In this document: piece after piece, positions 50,451 to 52,132 of the stretch
How positions within the stretch are numbered: position 1 is the stretch's first letter
Layout of the letters: each line of letters begins with the position of its first letter
Assembly: GCA_030749225.1 (NCBI GenBank)
Contig: JASMKO010000116.1
Span: 1 to 52,132, forward strand
Direction: 5' to 3'
Origin: Verrucomicrobiota bacterium
Lineage (GTDB): Bacteria; Verrucomicrobiota; Verrucomicrobiia; Limisphaerales; UBA1096
Length of the DNA stretch: 52,132 nucleotides
The notes under the pieces: model-generated
The model's input: only the letters and a program-made list of their open reading frames with translations
Database searches by the model: none
Told to the model about the DNA's origin: nothing
Translations under genes and position numbers: made by a program

Positions 50451-51893
50451 TCAGGCGAGGACGTTTTGTACCACCTGGCCGTGGATGTCGGTCAGGCGGT
50501 AGTGACGGCCCTGATACTTGAAGGTCAATTGCTCGTGGTCGATGCCGAGCAGGTGCAGGATCGTGGCCTGAAAGTCGTGCACATGAACCGGGTCGCGGGT
50601 GACATTGTAGGCGAAATCGTCCGTCTCGCCGTGGATGTAGCCTGGCTTCACGCCGGCACCAGCCATCCAGACCGTGAAGGCGCGGCCGTGGTGGTCGCGG
50701 CCGTACTTGGGCGCGTCCACTTTGCCTTGCACATACGGTGTGCGGCCGAATTCGCCGGCCCAGATCACCAATGTGTCATCCAGCAGGCCACGCGCCCGTA
50801 AATCCTGGATGAGCGCTCCCGAGGCTAGGTCGGTGTCGTCGCACTGCATGCGGAGTTGTTGCGACAGGCTCCCGTGCGTGTCCCAGCCGACGTGGAACAA
50901 CTGGATGAAGCGCACACCGCGCTCTGCTAGCCGTCGCGCGAGAATGCAGTTCGCCGCGTAGGTGCCGGGTGTGCGAGAGTGCTTGCCGTACAGTTCAAAG
51001 ATGTAATCCGGCTCGTCGCTCAGATCGGTCAGTTCCGGGACGCTCATTTGCATGCGGTATGCCATCTCGTACTGGGCGATGCGTGTGGTGATCTCCGGGT
51101 CGCCGACCTCGCGGAATTTCATTTCGTTGAGTCGGGCCAGGTCGTCCAGTTGGCCGCGCCGCACAGCGCGACTGACGCCCTTAGGGTTGGACAGGTAGAG
51201 CACCGGCTCGCCGGCGGTTCGGAACTTCACCCCCTGCAGCCGCGACGGCAGGAAGCCGGAGCCGTAGTAGTAGTCGAACAACAACTGCCCGCAGGTGCCG
51301 TGCTGGTCGCGCGACATCATCACCACGTAGCCGGGCAATTCTTCCGACTCGCTGCCAAGCCCGTAGTTGAGCCAGGCGCCCATGCTCGGCCGGCCGGGGA
51401 TCTGGCTGCCGGTCATGAACAATGTCATCCCAGGCGAGTGATTGATCGCCTCAGTGTGCATCGACTTGATGAAACAAATCTCGTCCGCTACTGCACCGAT
51501 GCCCGGCAGCAACTCGCTGAGCCAGGCGCCGCTCTGCCCATGCGGGCTGAACTTGAACTCCGTTGGCTGGATTGCCAGCTTCTGGCTGGCGGTCATCGTC
51601 GTCAGCCTCTGGCCCATGCGGACGGACGGTGGCAGTTCTTTGCCGCGCCACGACTTCAGCCCCGGCTTGTAGTCAAATAGGTCGGTGTGGGAAGGCGCGC
51701 CCGATTGGGTGAGGTAGATGATCCGCTTGGCCTTGGCCGCAAATTGCGGAAAGCCCGCCAAGCCACCGCCCGCCGCTTGACCAAGCCCCCGGCCCAGCAG
51801 CGAGCCCAGGGCCGCCGCGCCGATACCGGTGGCCCCGCGCCCGAGGAATTCGCGCCGAGTCAGCGCCAACCGGTTCTTCGCTAGCAAATCCAT
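50451..51893 (-). CDS. DUF1501 secreted protein (Tat substrate), second copy
   Basis: The 480-residue protein has a twin-arginine leader (LTRREFLGRGATGIGAAAL) and DUF1501 blocks: YLTQSGAPSHTDLFDYKP, MHTEAINHSPG, GRPSMGAWLNYGLG, LFHVGWDTHGS and VIWAGEFGRTPYVQGKV. It is clearly homologous to the DUF1501 protein at 35878 and nearly the same length. No PSD1-type gene is adjacent within the window; it may lie beyond, or the copy may be alone. The divergent gene is the truncated transporter. Confidence 0.93.
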   Translation of the reverse strand: MDLLAKNRLALTRREFLGRGATGIGAAALGSLLGRGLGQAAGGGLAGFPQFAAKAKRIIYLTQSGAPSHTDLFDYKPGLKSWRGKELPPSVRMGQRLTTMTASQKLAIQPTEFKFSPHGQSGAWLSELLPGIGAVADEICFIKSMHTEAINHSPGMTLFMTGSQIPGRPSMGAWLNYGLGSESEELPGYVVMMSRDQHGTCGQLLFDYYYGSGFLPSRLQGVKFRTAGEPVLYLSNPKGVSRAVRRGQLDDLARLNEMKFREVGDPEITTRIAQYEMAYRMQMSVPELTDLSDEPDYIFELYGKHSRTPGTYAANCILARRLAERGVRFIQLFHVGWDTHGSLSQQLRMQCDDTDLASGALIQDLRARGLLDDTLVIWAGEFGRTPYVQGKVDAPKYGRDHHGRAFTVWMAGAGVKPGYIHGETDDFAYNVTRDPVHVHDFQATILHLLGIDHEQLTFKYQGRHYRLTDIHGQVVQNVLA

Positions 51894-51923
51894 CCTTGAA
51901 CGAGGCCGAAACTACACCGGCTG

Positions 51924-51933
51924 CTTGGCCAAG
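51924..51933. repeat. Iterated palindrome in the last divergent gap
   Basis: Exact CTTGGCCAAG about 30 bp upstream of the DUF1501 start, in the 140-bp divergent region shared with the transporter gene. Confidence 0.85.
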
Positions 51934-52033
51934 GGCAAGCGGTGGGAGTATCGATTGAGTCGATGATGGCATTGATTTTATCAATTGGCGTAAAATTGTT
52001 GCAGGAGGTAGGCTGCGCCCCGCCAACCAGACG

Positions 52034-52132
52034 ATGGACAACGCAAACCCAATCAACAGCCGGTCAGTGGGATCGCTCCGTGGTTTCTGGAGCCTCTTCG
52101 CCACTCAGTTTCAGGGCGCGTTCAGCGACAAT
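52034..52132 (+). CDS. MFS transporter, LplT-like (5' end only)
   Basis: Only the first 33 codons lie in the window and the gene runs off the end. The translated start, MDNANPINSRSVGSL then FWSLFATQFQGAFSDN, matches the entry of LplT/Aas-type major-facilitator proteins (typically FWxLFxxQFLGAFNDN), which flip lysophospholipids and are often fused to an acyltransferase. ATG 52034 is the only suitable start; a GGAGG is visible but about 25 bp upstream, so the ribosome-binding site is unclear. Confidence 0.75.
   Translation, partial: MDNANPINSRSVGSLRGFWSLFATQFQGAFSDN

Overview
The window reads as a chromosomal segment of a Verrucomicrobiota (PVC superphylum) bacterium. The pointers are DUF1501 proteins, a DUF1549/DUF1553 cytochrome (PSD1-type) protein paired with DUF1501, an operon of sialate O-acetylesterase-type (SASA) esterases, Verrucomicrobia-style autotransport-free secreted enzymes, a KDO pathway gene (kdsD) implying a Gram-negative envelope, and generally GC-rich DNA. 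This is inferred from gene content only. Most of the window is tightly packed housekeeping DNA; nearly every base lies in a gene.

Layout. 1-7307: tRNA-Glu, lspA-miaA, a three-gene ECF sigma operon (minus strand), an Mrp-type Fe-S carrier ATPase, rpsT with a clear terminator, a SIMPL protein, a DUF445 protein and trhO. 7308-14736: a small membrane-anchored protein, then a translationally coupled minus-strand operon of five secreted hydrolases (SASA esterase, double-SASA protein, alpha/beta hydrolase, SASA esterase, alpha/beta hydrolase), probably for deacetylating and using polysaccharides. 14886-21112: an accessory island with a TIR-domain protein, a 1446-residue nSTAND1 NTPase-WD40 protein and a small protein of unknown function. 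The WD40 half of the STAND gene is strikingly AT-rich compared with its own NTPase half. This looks like an NLR-like conflict (anti-phage) system. 21132-24673: minus-strand operon scpA-scpB-pheA-kdsD. 24793-32627: NfeD-type membrane protease, gamma-glutamylcyclotransferase-like protein, a TolB/M28/PDZ secreted peptidase, an acetyltransferase-like protein, pyrF with an added zinc ribbon, and a LysR regulator. 32744-37332: PSD1-type cytochrome protein with DUF1501. 37456-43872: CDP-alcohol phosphatidyltransferase, a cytochrome c / PHM-like copper monooxygenase fusion, a secreted repeat protein, a PQQ-type propeller and a TPR-OGT (SPINDLY-like) glycosyltransferase. 43862-52132: DUF1232-like protein, amidohydrolase, dnaA with an adjacent AT-richer region that may be oriC, glnB, a small zinc-finger protein, xseB-dxs, a second DUF1501 gene, and the start of an MFS (LplT-like) transporter running off the end.

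The most striking non-gene signal is a perfect palindrome, CTTGGCCAAG (often extended to CGCTTGGCCAAGCG). By hand I count 33 exact copies in 52 kb, inside genes in several reading frames and between genes, on average once per 1.6 kb. About 0.05 copies would be expected by chance. It resembles the HIP1 element of cyanobacteria in behaviour but not in sequence. No exact copy lies in the 6.5 kb TIR/STAND island.
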